DNA of 8,635 bases. Origin: CAYLZW01 sp964388085 (lineage in GTDB: Bacteria > Myxococcota > UBA727 > CAYLZW01). The stretch is taken from positions 1-8,635 of the forward strand of contig CAYLZW010000248.1 of NCBI GenBank assembly GCA_964388085.1, in the 5' to 3' direction. The first letter of the stretch is position 1, and every line of letters begins with the position of its first letter. Positions 1 through 8,635 of the stretch are shown one piece after another. A model generated the notes under the pieces. That model ran no database searches. It saw only the letters and a program-made list of their open reading frames with translations, and was not told the DNA's origin. Position numbers and translations under genes: made by a program.

Positions 1-1
1 A

Positions 2-3511
<3,510 letters not shown>

Positions 3512-3678
3512 AAATTCAGAGAGGCGTGGCCGCCGATCTTCGGCGACGCGCTCCTCCAAGCGCCGCCATGGATCGACTGCTTCACCACTCCCACGTCGTC
3601 GACATCACCGACGGTGACAGCTACCGAAACCCGAGTCCGACGAACCCCAAGCGCGGCAAGCGGAAGGACGCCGCGTGA
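3512..3678 (+). pseudogene. istB: Remnant of IS21-family istB (3' end, frameshifted)
   Basis: IstB is the ATPase helper of IS21 transposases. Only its C-terminus remains. Frame 2 from 3512 reads KFREAWPPIFGDALLQAP; the similarity then continues one frame over from 3568 as MDRLLHHSHV, later GDSYRNP, ending with a Lys/Arg-rich tail and TGA at 3676-3678. DRLLHHxHV followed by GDSYR is characteristic of IstB C-termini. One extra base around 3560-3566 would explain the frame change. The remnant begins directly after the stop codon of the kinase gene and is in the same frame as it. The N-terminal AAA+ part and IstA are absent. Family assignment is from motif memory. Confidence 0.72.
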
Positions 3679-3735
3679 GCAAGGTGGCGACCGCCACCGC
3701 GCACGTACGTGGCCCGCAGGGGAGCCGCCGTTGAG

Positions 3736-3753
3736 GATCAGTTCTGCCGCCCT
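3736..3753 (+). repeat. 18-bp direct repeat, copy 1 (IS21-type end repeat)
   Basis: The sequence GATCAGTTCTGCCGCCCT occurs here and again at 3809, exactly 73 bp start to start. It lies just downstream of the istB remnant, where IS21 elements carry internal end repeats bound by the transposase. The IS21 role is inferred from position. Confidence 0.75.
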
Positions 3754-3802
3754 CGATGCTCCGCCGGTTGGGCTCAGAAAGCGGGCCGCCAGAGTGCTCC
3801 GG

Positions 3803-4054
3803 TCACGCGATCAGTTCTGCCGCCCTGACCACGATCAGCTCACCCGCGCGTTGACACTCGAGGACCTCGTGCGTCACGTCACAGGCGCAGACAACGCCGG
3901 CGACGTCGCACCACTGAACGAAGCGCCCGAGCTCCTGGCGACGCTGCTGCACCGTGTTGACGGCGTAGCCCGTCGCACAGAGCCACCGCACGTAACGAGC
4001 TGCGCACTCGCAAGCTGCAGCCGGCGTGACGGCGCGGCTCACATGCAGCGTCAT
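3803..4054 (-). pseudogene. Tyrosine recombinase fragment (N-terminal core-binding domain only)
   Basis: Read on the minus strand from the ATG at 4054-4052, the product contains YVRWLCATGYAVNTV, then RRQELGRFVQWCD, then VTHEVLECQR. This is the pattern of the SAM-like core-binding domain of XerC/XerD-type integrases (helix, GYxxxTV, RRxxLxxFxxWC, VTxxxLExYQR). The catalytic domain with the R-H-R-Y residues is absent. After the CQR motif (about 3848) the frame runs into the 18-bp IS-end repeat and stops at 3803-3805, so the C-terminus was probably removed by the IS21-type insertion. Several Cys residues at unusual positions suggest decay. The open frame extends upstream to 4228 without visible similarity. 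No good Shine-Dalgarno sequence precedes the ATG. It is not expected to be active. Confidence 0.6.
3809..3826 (+). repeat. 18-bp direct repeat, copy 2 (IS21-type end repeat)
   Basis: This is a perfect second copy of the 18-bp sequence at 3736-3753. It is the copy nearer the presumed end of the IS and lies at the edge of the truncated recombinase gene on the opposite strand. Confidence 0.75.
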
Positions 4055-4199
4055 CGACGAGGACGACCGCGCCGGTGCGTTGGCTGCAGGCACTGCCACA
4101 AGCTCAAGCTCGCCGCGGCTCACTCGCGGCAAGCATCTCGCGGGGCGGGACCGAGCCCCGACGTCGTCGAGTACCGATGCCGCGCCTCGAGTCCCTCTC

Positions 4200-4600
4200 G
4201 CCTTTTGCAGCGCGTATTGGCTCTGCAAATGCGCGAGCGAAGTGAGGGAAGCCCGCCGGCGCGTCGCTCGCCGCTAACGTTCAGCCGCTTTCTCGACGAC
4301 GATGCGAGCGGCGTGACGGCGGGCCATCACGCACACCACGCGTGGTGTGCGTGATGCCGAAGCGCAGCGGCTGCAAAAGGATGCTCTCGTTGTGTTGCAT
4401 GCGGCGGGGCGGGCGGCGTGCGGCGGCTCGTCGCTCGACGCGCTTGCGCGGCGGGCGCGGGACGCACGTGCGCGGTCTCGGTGGTGGTGACGGGGGTGGG
4501 CCGCGTGGGTGGTTGCGGCAGCCTGCTGCTCGGCGGTTGTGCTCGCGTGGCGCTCGAGGACGGCGTGCGCGACGCCGGCACGGCCGGCGCGTGCGTCGTC
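4200..4600. repeat. Long direct repeat, copy A (palindrome-bearing element)
   Basis: About 400 bp align by eye with 5970-6358 in the same orientation, at roughly 80% identity with small indels. Identical blocks include a 43-bp stretch (4461-4503 against 6219-6261), the 32-bp palindrome and the segment around TTCTCGACGACGATGCGA. Indels between the copies shift the frame, so conservation is not that of a protein; the Arg/His-rich open frames here look spurious. The copy lies about 80 bp downstream of the putative immunity gene on the minus strand and about 145 bp from the recombinase fragment. The intervening 4055-4199 holds nothing I recognise. Weak similarity to copy B may extend out to about 4147. 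Function unknown. Confidence 0.8.
4325..4356. repeat. Perfect 32-bp palindrome in repeat copy A
   Basis: The 16-bp half-site CATCACGCACACCACG is followed directly by its exact reverse complement, with centre ACGCGT. A second inverted pair encloses it (AGCCGC at 4283-4288 and GCGGCT at 4367-4372). No T-run follows on either side, so a simple intrinsic terminator is unlikely. Possible roles are a dimeric protein-binding site, a recombination site or a cruciform. Confidence 0.95.
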
Positions 4601-4682
4601 ATCCAGCGATGGTGGCGTTCGGCGATTGCATGGGTGGCCGGCCGGTGCGTCGGTGACCGACGTACGAGCGGAGACACACCCG

Positions 4683-4982
4683 TTACGTTTGCTCTCGTCT
4701 GGCGTAGATGAAAACTCCATCGTCATCGTCGATTCGTTGAGGCCAGTCACACCGAATGGCCTCGTAGTCCACACGCATCTCCTGCCAAAGGTCGGCAGTC
4801 AGCTCAGTAGCAATGCAAGACAGGGACTCGGCGTCATCATCCAGTAGCTCACCGTCAACGTAGGCCCGCAGCGCGATCGCATCCTTTGACCAGCGGATCG
4901 TGACTGCCCTCAGCGCCGGGAAGACCTCTCCCAAGAGCGCGCGCTGCGCGGAGAGCAGAAGTCTCGACCTCAGCTCACTCAT
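4683..4982 (-). CDS. Putative immunity protein for the Ntox50-type RHS toxin
   Basis: A 99-residue protein that probably binds and neutralises the toxin encoded just upstream. The ATG at 4982-4980 overlaps the toxin stop (4977-4975) by 8 bases in the ATGAGTGA arrangement, typical of translational coupling in toxin-immunity pairs. The sequence opens with MSELRSRLLLSAQRALLG, continues with ALRAVTIRW and AYVDGEL, and has ESLSCIATELTAD near the middle. It is rich in Asp/Glu (a DDDD run near residue 85) and has no signal peptide or membrane span, as expected for a cytoplasmic inhibitor. It resembles a widespread family of small proteins of about 95-100 residues whose Pfam name I cannot give with confidence. 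The same frame is open upstream to 5654, but that stretch is antiparallel to toxin coding and composition-biased, so the overlap start is preferred. Confidence 0.75.
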   Translation of the reverse strand: MSELRSRLLLSAQRALLGEVFPALRAVTIRWSKDAIALRAYVDGELLDDDAESLSCIATELTADLWQEMRVDYEAIRCDWPQRIDDDDGVFIYARREQT

Positions 4983-5709
4983 GGATCTTCTCCGGCGCAG
5001 CCGGGACGACGTGGATGCCCTTCTTCGAATAGTGAATGATGCCGACGCGCGTATCTCGCTCCGTCCCTTGTTCATCGATGTGAATCCCGATGACGTGACC
5101 GTAGGCGACTCGCTCCCTGGACCCCGGCTGCCCGACGGGCACATCGCCCACTTGCTCGCCCGTACCAGCGGCTCGAGCAAGCTCGGCAGGATCGGAGATG
5201 AGGATCGAGCGACCGGCCATGTAGTTGTTGTGGCCCGGGATGTGTTTGCCCTGTTGCTGAAATTCATCGTGCTCGATGCGAGCCAGGTAGGGGTAGACGA
5301 CGCCATCCCTGGTACCGGTGACGCTCGCCACCAAGCCGCCGGAGTCGTAGCGATAGGCCAGCTCCTCTCCGTCGGGGTACTGCAACTGCTGGAGACGTTG
5401 CCGCCTGTCGAGCCGGTAATGCGTCGTGTAGGTGACGATGTGGCCGTTGTCGTGGTGGACGGTGCGCTGCTCCTCGATGACCTCGCCCAGCTTCCCGTAG
5501 AAGCGCCGCTCGCTCCCCGAGGCGTCGCCCCCCCGGGGGATCCGGCCGGCGAGGTTTCCGTAGGCTCTGGGCCTCGCCTGCACTTCCCGAGGCGTCGTCC
5601 ACCCGGGTGACGCGGCGTGCAGCTCTCCGCAGCACTGCGCTCTCGAGGGCGCACTGTACTCGAACGTCGCCGCAGTGAACGCCAAGAGCGTCAACAGAGT
5701 AGCGGTCAC
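4975..5709 (-). CDS. Orphan RHS-repeat tip with C-terminal Ntox50-type toxin domain
   Basis: A C-terminal piece of an RHS/YD polymorphic toxin. With the GTG at 5709-5707 it is 244 residues. Residues about 50-150 are RHS-like: YGNLAGRI, FYGKLGEV, YTTHYRLD, then QYPDGEELAYRYDSGG and YPYLARIEHDEF. Residues about 151-238 match the Ntox50 toxin pattern as I know it: QQGKHIPGHNNY, then GRSIL, then GIIHYSKKGIHVVPAAP. That family is predicted to be an RNase. The several hundred to thousand residues of shell-forming RHS repeats that normally precede such a tip are absent, so this is either a displaced tip or a short stand-alone toxin. The chosen GTG gives a hydrophobic start (VTATLLTLLAF) that could act as a weak signal peptide, but there is no convincing Shine-Dalgarno and the frame is open up to 5946 (another GTG at 5754), so the start is uncertain. 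The toxin and immunity genes overlap by 8 bp. Confidence 0.7.
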   Translation of the reverse strand: MTATLLTLLAFTAATFEYSAPSRAQCCGELHAASPGWTTPREVQARPRAYGNLAGRIPRGGDASGSERRFYGKLGEVIEEQRTVHHDNGHIVTYTTHYRLDRRQRLQQLQYPDGEELAYRYDSGGLVASVTGTRDGVVYPYLARIEHDEFQQQGKHIPGHNNYMAGRSILISDPAELARAAGTGEQVGDVPVGQPGSRERVAYGHVIGIHIDEQGTERDTRVGIIHYSKKGIHVVPAAPEKIHE

Positions 5710-5969
5710 CGATCCGAGGCTACCGTGAGCAGGGGACCGGCGGCCAACTCCCACGCTCAGGGCGACGCCCACGCCGACACGGCGTCGCCCATCGCGTAGG
5801 TGGTTTCCTCGCGAGGCAGTGTCGCGAGCGGTACCGCGGTCTGGGAGGCGGAGCGCCAGCGCGGCGCCTGCCTGCTCACGAAGGCTCGCGCGCTCGAAGC
5901 GATCACCTGGCGAGGATGGGTCCGAGCCCCGCTGCTCCTGGGTCACTCCGCGTCCTCGTCGTCACTGCC
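5710..5969. other. Gap upstream of the RHS tip; no recognised gene
   Basis: The toxin reading frame stays open here up to 5946 on the minus strand, but the translation is Arg/Gly-rich and shows no RHS pattern, so I do not count it as coding. No full-length RHS gene, clear promoter or terminator is visible. The stretch probably contains the junction where upstream RHS sequence was lost or replaced. Confidence 0.4.
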
Positions 5970-6358
5970 GCCTTCGAGCCGTGCATTGGCTCGCAAATGC
6001 GCGGCGGCGTGAGGCAAGCCCGCCGACGCCGCGCTCGCTGGCTTCTCTTAGCCGCCGTTCTCGACGACGATGCGACCGGCGTGGCGGCGGGCCATCACGC
6101 ACACCACGCGTGGTGTGCGTGATGCCGAAGCGGAGCGGCTGCAAAGGACGCTGAAAGGACGCTGACGTTGTCGCGCACGCGGCGGCTCGCTGCTCGACGC
6201 GCTCGCGCGGCGGCGCGAGACGCACGTGCGCGGTCTCGGTGGTGGTGACGGGGGTGGGCCGGCCGGGTGTGGCGGCAGCGTTGCGCTCGGCCGTGGTGCT
6301 CGCGTAGCGCTCGAGGACGGCGTGCGCGACGGCCGGCACGGCTGGCGCGTGCGTCGTC
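5970..6358. repeat. Long direct repeat, copy B (palindrome-bearing element)
   Basis: Second copy of the element at 4200-4600, same orientation, about 389 bp. It contains the identical 32-bp palindrome, the 43-bp identical block (6219-6261) and the shared left part with ATTGGCT and GCAAATGCGCG. It lies downstream (minus-strand sense) of the second putative immunity gene, just as copy A lies downstream of the first. The two palindromes are 1768 bp apart. Just beyond its right edge, the GAGCATCT-GGGGCGGGACC stretch at about 6380-6405 resembles one near 4130-4152, hinting at further decayed repeat structure. Confidence 0.8.
6093..6124. repeat. Perfect 32-bp palindrome in repeat copy B
   Basis: Identical over all 32 bases to the palindrome at 4325-4356, although the surrounding repeat has diverged by roughly a fifth. 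The enclosing inverted pair is also kept (AGCCGC at 6050-6055, GCGGCT at 6135-6140). Retention of full symmetry in both copies suggests constraint or a recent common origin. Confidence 0.95.
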
Positions 6359-6550
6359 GGCGTGCGGCTTGGCTTCATCGGCGAGCATCTGTCGGGGCGG
6401 GACCTCGCGGTGCGCTGGGCGAGCAACGCGCGGGCGCCGCGTGAGCGAGGCAGAGTTCTCTCGGCGCAAGTCGATGACGCGGACGGAGGTGACGAAGAAA
6501 ACGCACGGCCATCGAACGGTCGGTGGGAAAGCTCATAAGGAGCATTCCGC
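6359..6550. other. Non-coding stretch between immunity gene and repeat copy B
   Basis: About 190 bp with no supported gene on either strand. The Arg-rich open frames crossing it are composition artefacts. Apart from the short similarity to the 4130-4152 region noted under repeat B, I see nothing in it. Confidence 0.4.
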
Positions 6551-6832
6551 CTACCCGAGTTCCTCGCCGCCGGCGCGATCGGTTGCCGAATATTCCGCAA
6601 GCAGGTCCCTGGCGACGCCGACAGCGCGAAGGAATTGATCCAGCGGAAATCTCGGAACAAAGCCTTCTCCCACAAACGCTGTGAACAGCTCGATCTCGAC
6701 GCACTCGATCCCATTCTCCATGGTCAGTTGCGCGACGGTCTCTCCTCGCCACCTCACCTCAGTGGTCATCTCCCTGAACGCAAGATCACTTACGGCTAGG
6801 ATCTCGAAGTCGCCTGCAACAGTTCGCGCCAC
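6551..6832 (-). CDS. Small conserved protein, putative orphan immunity protein
   Basis: A 93-residue soluble protein. The GTG start at 6832-6830 is set by a strong Shine-Dalgarno, GGAGGG, seven bases upstream. Recognisable stretches are FEILAVSDLAFREMTTEV, then RGETVAQL, GIECVEIELF and EGFVPRFPLDQFLRAV, followed by an amphipathic helix (ARDLLAEYSA). It has no signal peptide or membrane span. The pattern of a two-layer beta sheet with C-terminal helix, acidic surface and small size fits immunity proteins. It starts 21 bases after the stop of a toxin-tip remnant on the same strand, the usual toxin-then-immunity order. I recognise the style, not a named family. The immunity role is inferred from context. 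It looks intact while its presumed toxin is broken. Confidence 0.65.
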   Translation of the reverse strand: MARTVAGDFEILAVSDLAFREMTTEVRWRGETVAQLTMENGIECVEIELFTAFVGEGFVPRFPLDQFLRAVGVARDLLAEYSATDRAGGEELG

Positions 6833-6853
6833 AGTCCGGCCCTCCGCCCCGCG

Positions 6854-6988
6854 CTAGTCGACAAGCCCCGAAAATACGCCGTCTGCGTTCCATCGCGCAC
6901 CCCGACCGCCTGGCAGCCGAAATTCGGTGCCTCCTCTACCGAGGGGCTTCTCGACCCCGCCTTCTAGATTTCCCGCAACTGCGCTTCC
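6854..6988 (-). pseudogene. Frameshifted C-terminal remnant of a polymorphic-toxin tip
   Basis: On the minus strand one frame reads AGNLEGGVEKPLGRGGTEF then RLPGGRGARWNADGVFSG and stops at 6856-6854. The phrase EFRLPGGRGARW, with its few residues before a stop, resembles the C-termini of bacterial secreted toxin tips. Just upstream, another frame reads NDAVKNTTAEAQLREI and hits a stop at 6966-6964, where the first frame takes over; a one-base frameshift would join them. There is no start codon or RHS region, because the next gene begins 60-190 bases upstream. It is followed after 21 bases by the intact putative immunity gene. The assignment rests on a short motif and on gene order. Confidence 0.42.
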
Positions 6989-7045
6989 GCCGTCGTGTTC
7001 TTGACGGCATCGTTCGGCGGTGGCCCGGGGAAAGGGAGAGTCGCC

Positions 7046-8449
7046 TCACTCCGCCGCCGTCTCCTCGGCCGGCGGACACAGTCCGAACGCTGCCGGTACG
7101 AGCAGGCTGCGCGCGATTCGTGGCACCTCGCGGAGCAGGATCAACGTGACGCCGGTCCCGGCGACGGCGACGCCGAGCCCGCCGAGCCCGCCGATGACGA
7201 CGCCGTATTCCGTGAGGTCCTCATTGGCCTGGTAGCTGAGCGCCGCGAGGACGGTGCCGGTGACGAACACCACCGCTCCGGCGCCGAGCAGCGCCTGGCC
7301 GACGGCGCCGAAGACGCCCTCGGTGTAGCTCGCGATCTCCGCCGCCATGCGCAGCTCGTCGGGGTACTGCGGCCGCTCGCCGAGGACGTCGCGGCCGACC
7401 TGCAGGGTGGCCTCCTCGACGGCCTCCGCCTTCGCGCCCGCGCGGAACAGGGGGCCGGCGACCGGGATGCCGTGCGCCCACGACCGCTCCGGCTCCGCGC
7501 CCGCGGCGGCGCTGAGCAGCGAGTAGGCGCGTCCGAACGGACCGGGAGGTGGCTTGATCCAGGCGCGGTCTTGCGCCTCGAGCGTCTCGACGGGCGTCGA
7601 CAATTGGTTCGCCAGGTTCGTGTACGTGGCGGTGAACACGAATTCGGAGCCACGCTTCTTCAAAAAGCTCATCGCCATGATCATCCCGCCGGCGAGGGTG
7701 AGCACGCCCGTGAGCCCGACGGGGATGTAGGCGGCGGCCCCCCCGAGCGCGAGCGCGGCGCTGACGACCGTGCCGAACAGGAAGCCGGTGGCGATGATCG
7801 TCGTCCAGCCGGCGACGAGCACGAAGCCGCGCCACAGCTTCGCCAGCAGGAGCGCCGCGAGCGGCTGCCAGAGGAAGGACTCGTAGCCCGCGTGGTGCAC
7901 GCCGACGTAGTCGATGGCGAGCGCGGCGGGGATGAGGCAGACCCACTCGATGAGCGAGCTCGCGACGCTGCCGACGCCCGGGAGGAAGGTGAGCGGAAAG
8001 GCCGCGGTCTCGCACGCGTCGACGGCTCCCGTGGAGGTGGCGGCGAGCTTCTCGACCGGGTCCTCCCAGGGCACCGAGCGCGCGACGGGGGCGTTCGGAT
8101 CGACGACCGGCGGCGGCGGCGCGGCGCTCTCGGGCTCGGCCTCCGGCTTGGGCTCGGCTGCACGGTCGGGCTCAGGCGCGGGCTCGGACGCGGGGTCGGA
8201 CGCAGGGTCGGGCGCGGCCTCGGACGCAGGCGGGGGGGCGGACGCGGGCTCGGCCTCGGGCGCGGGCGCCGCCTCGGCCTCGGGGGCAGGGGCAGGGGCT
8301 TCCGCCGCCGCTGGCGGAGCGGGGGATGCCGATGGATCTGATCCGGCGGCCTCCGGGTCCGGCTGCGGGATTTGCGCAGGATCCTGGGGGGCCGCCAGCG
8401 CCCCCCCTGCCGAAAGCACCACCACGAGGACAAAGGTCATTGTTTTCAT
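7046..8449 (-). CDS. Exported multi-span membrane protein with Pro/Ala/Glu-rich linker, function unknown
   Basis: 467 residues from the ATG at 8449-8447; a GAGAG about ten bases upstream supports this start over Met4. Residues 1-20 look like a signal peptide (MKTMTFVLVVVLSAGG, then ALAAP). Residues about 21-120 are a low-complexity Pro/Ala/Glu stretch with frequent EP, AP and DP pairs, probably an extended periplasmic linker. The rest is hydrophobic with likely spans near 150-182, 194-222, 223-240, 243-262, 379-405 and 414-440, separated by a polar section (about 265-375) containing FKKRG-like basic and acidic patches. No enzyme motif is visible. It is divergent from topA and ends just before the toxin remnant. 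It resembles lineage-specific membrane proteins of myxobacteria; I assign no function. Confidence 0.85.
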   Translation of the reverse strand: MKTMTFVLVVVLSAGGALAAPQDPAQIPQPDPEAAGSDPSASPAPPAAAEAPAPAPEAEAAPAPEAEPASAPPPASEAAPDPASDPASEPAPEPDRAAEPKPEAEPESAAPPPPVVDPNAPVARSVPWEDPVEKLAATSTGAVDACETAAFPLTFLPGVGSVASSLIEWVCLIPAALAIDYVGVHHAGYESFLWQPLAALLLAKLWRGFVLVAGWTTIIATGFLFGTVVSAALALGGAAAYIPVGLTGVLTLAGGMIMAMSFLKKRGSEFVFTATYTNLANQLSTPVETLEAQDRAWIKPPPGPFGRAYSLLSAAAGAEPERSWAHGIPVAGPLFRAGAKAEAVEEATLQVGRDVLGERPQYPDELRMAAEIASYTEGVFGAVGQALLGAGAVVFVTGTVLAALSYQANEDLTEYGVVIGGLGGLGVAVAGTGVTLILLREVPRIARSLLVPAAFGLCPPAEETAAE

Positions 8450-8538
8450 GTGCTTGAAGCTCTCTGAAAGCGGCTCTGGGAGCGGTGTGAGCGAAGCCTG
8501 ATTTCCTTTTAAGGTGGCGAAACCGCCCGGCGTTGTGT

Positions 8539-8575
8539 ACGGCTCCCGCCACGGCGGCCCCCAATCGGGAGCCGT
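8539..8575. repeat. Inverted repeat in the topA/membrane-protein divergent intergenic region
   Basis: Ten-base arms ACGGCTCCCG (8539-8548) and CGGGAGCCGT (8566-8575) flank a 17-base loop. The right arm ends 26 bases before the topA GTG, so in RNA this would form a GC-rich stem in the topA leader. As DNA it could be an operator. There is no T-run, so it is not a typical intrinsic terminator. Function is not shown. Confidence 0.6.
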
Positions 8576-8601
8576 TCGCAGGGCGGGAGCGGACCCTCAT
8601 C

Positions 8602-8635
8602 GTGTCGAAAGCACTGATCATCGTCGAGTCGCCGG
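8602..8635 (+). CDS. topA: DNA topoisomerase I, N-terminal start (3' end outside window)
   Basis: The GTG at 8602-8604 opens a frame reading MSKALIIVESP before the window ends. This matches the start of bacterial type IA topoisomerase I, where the TOPRIM domain begins with (S)KxLVIVESPAKAKTI and the Glu of VESP is a catalytic acidic residue. The enzyme relaxes negative supercoils in the cytoplasm. A GGAG at 8586-8589 lies 12 bases upstream, a little far but plausible as a ribosome binding site. Only 11 codons are visible, so topoisomerase III or another TOPRIM protein cannot be fully excluded. Confidence 0.82.
   Translation, partial: MSKALIIVESP

Larger units (their letters stand above)
3512..3840 (+). 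mobile_element. Right-end remnant of an IS21-family insertion sequence
   Basis: The segment contains the istB 3' end followed by about 150 bp of non-coding DNA with two 18-bp direct repeats. IS21 elements typically carry repeated transposase-binding sequences near their ends, beyond istB. The outer boundary is not certain; it probably lies between 3826 and 3850, where similarity to the tyrosine recombinase on the other strand begins. The left part of the element (istA and most of istB) is missing, so it is not autonomous. Confidence 0.6.

Noticed and set aside
3614..4354. 246-codon plus-strand open frame across the istB tail, IS end and repeat A
   Set aside because: It crosses unrelated segments, is Arg-rich without domains, and ends inside the palindrome; the supported coding remnants are in other frames.
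4325..4356. Intrinsic terminator for the immunity gene
   Set aside because: It could form a strong RNA hairpin but has no U-run on either strand and lies more than 300 bp beyond the stop codon.
4275..4380. attC-like site of a classical integron
   Set aside because: A TAACGTT string is present, but there is no matching pair of core sites (GTTRRRY and RYYYAAC) in the right arrangement, and a spacerless perfect palindrome is not the attC fold.
4274..4774. Arg/His/Ala-rich minus-strand frames in repeat A and the matching frames in repeat B
   Set aside because: Indels between the two repeat copies break frame correspondence, so the conservation is at DNA level. One such frame also overlaps the end of the immunity gene.
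4900..5610. Long plus-strand open frame (236 codons) opposite the toxin gene
   Set aside because: It is antisense to a region with clear RHS and Ntox50 motifs, has no recognisable domain, and arises from GC-biased third positions of the toxin gene.
4683..5654. Extended 323-codon version of the immunity gene
   Set aside because: The upstream part is Arg/Ser/Thr-rich shadow coding overlapping the toxin on the same strand in another frame; the ATG at 4982 fits the toxin-immunity overlap and begins the conserved protein.
4325..6124. CRISPR array
   Set aside because: There are only two copies, 1.77 kb apart, with genes between them and no short regular spacers or cas genes.
6995..8341. 448-codon plus-strand open frame
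   Set aside because: The translation is Arg/Gly/Asp-rich low complexity and antisense to the membrane protein, which has a proper signal peptide and spans.

Overview
The window is GC-rich and strongly codon-biased, with a large Ser/Thr protein kinase fused to an Hsp70 domain, RHS-type toxin remnants and Pro/Ala/Glu-rich secreted or membrane proteins. Together these point to a myxobacterium-like delta-proteobacterium (Myxococcota, perhaps Polyangiales). This is inferred from protein style; no rRNA or other taxonomic marker is present.

Region 1 (2-3511, + strand) is one very long gene, missing only its first few codons. It encodes an Hsp70 ATPase domain with a beta-rich segment resembling an Hsp70 substrate-binding domain, a disordered linker, a eukaryotic-like Ser/Thr kinase, a second linker with a perfect Thr-Ala tract, one membrane span and a PEGA-like C-terminal domain. 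Region 2 (3512-4054) is a mobile-element graveyard: the frameshifted 3' end of an IS21-type istB, two 18-bp direct repeats typical of an IS21 end, and the N-terminal part of a tyrosine recombinase (- strand) whose similarity stops where the IS end begins.

Region 3 (about 4200-7035, all - strand) is the most unusual part. It holds two toxin-immunity modules in the same orientation. One is an RHS tip with an Ntox50-type toxin domain (4975-5709) overlapping a 99-residue putative immunity gene (4683-4982). The other is a frameshifted toxin-tip remnant (about 6854-6988) followed by an intact 93-residue putative immunity gene (6551-6832). Each immunity gene is followed by one copy of a roughly 390-400 bp direct repeat (4200-4600 and 5970-6358) carrying an identical, perfect 32-bp palindrome. 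The layout is therefore (toxin, immunity, repeat) twice, then a recombinase fragment. This resembles a cassette array and is the best candidate for something undescribed.

Region 4 (7046-8635) returns to ordinary chromosome: a signal-peptide-bearing multi-span membrane protein of unknown function (- strand) diverges from the start of topA (DNA topoisomerase I, + strand). A 10-bp-arm inverted repeat lies between them.
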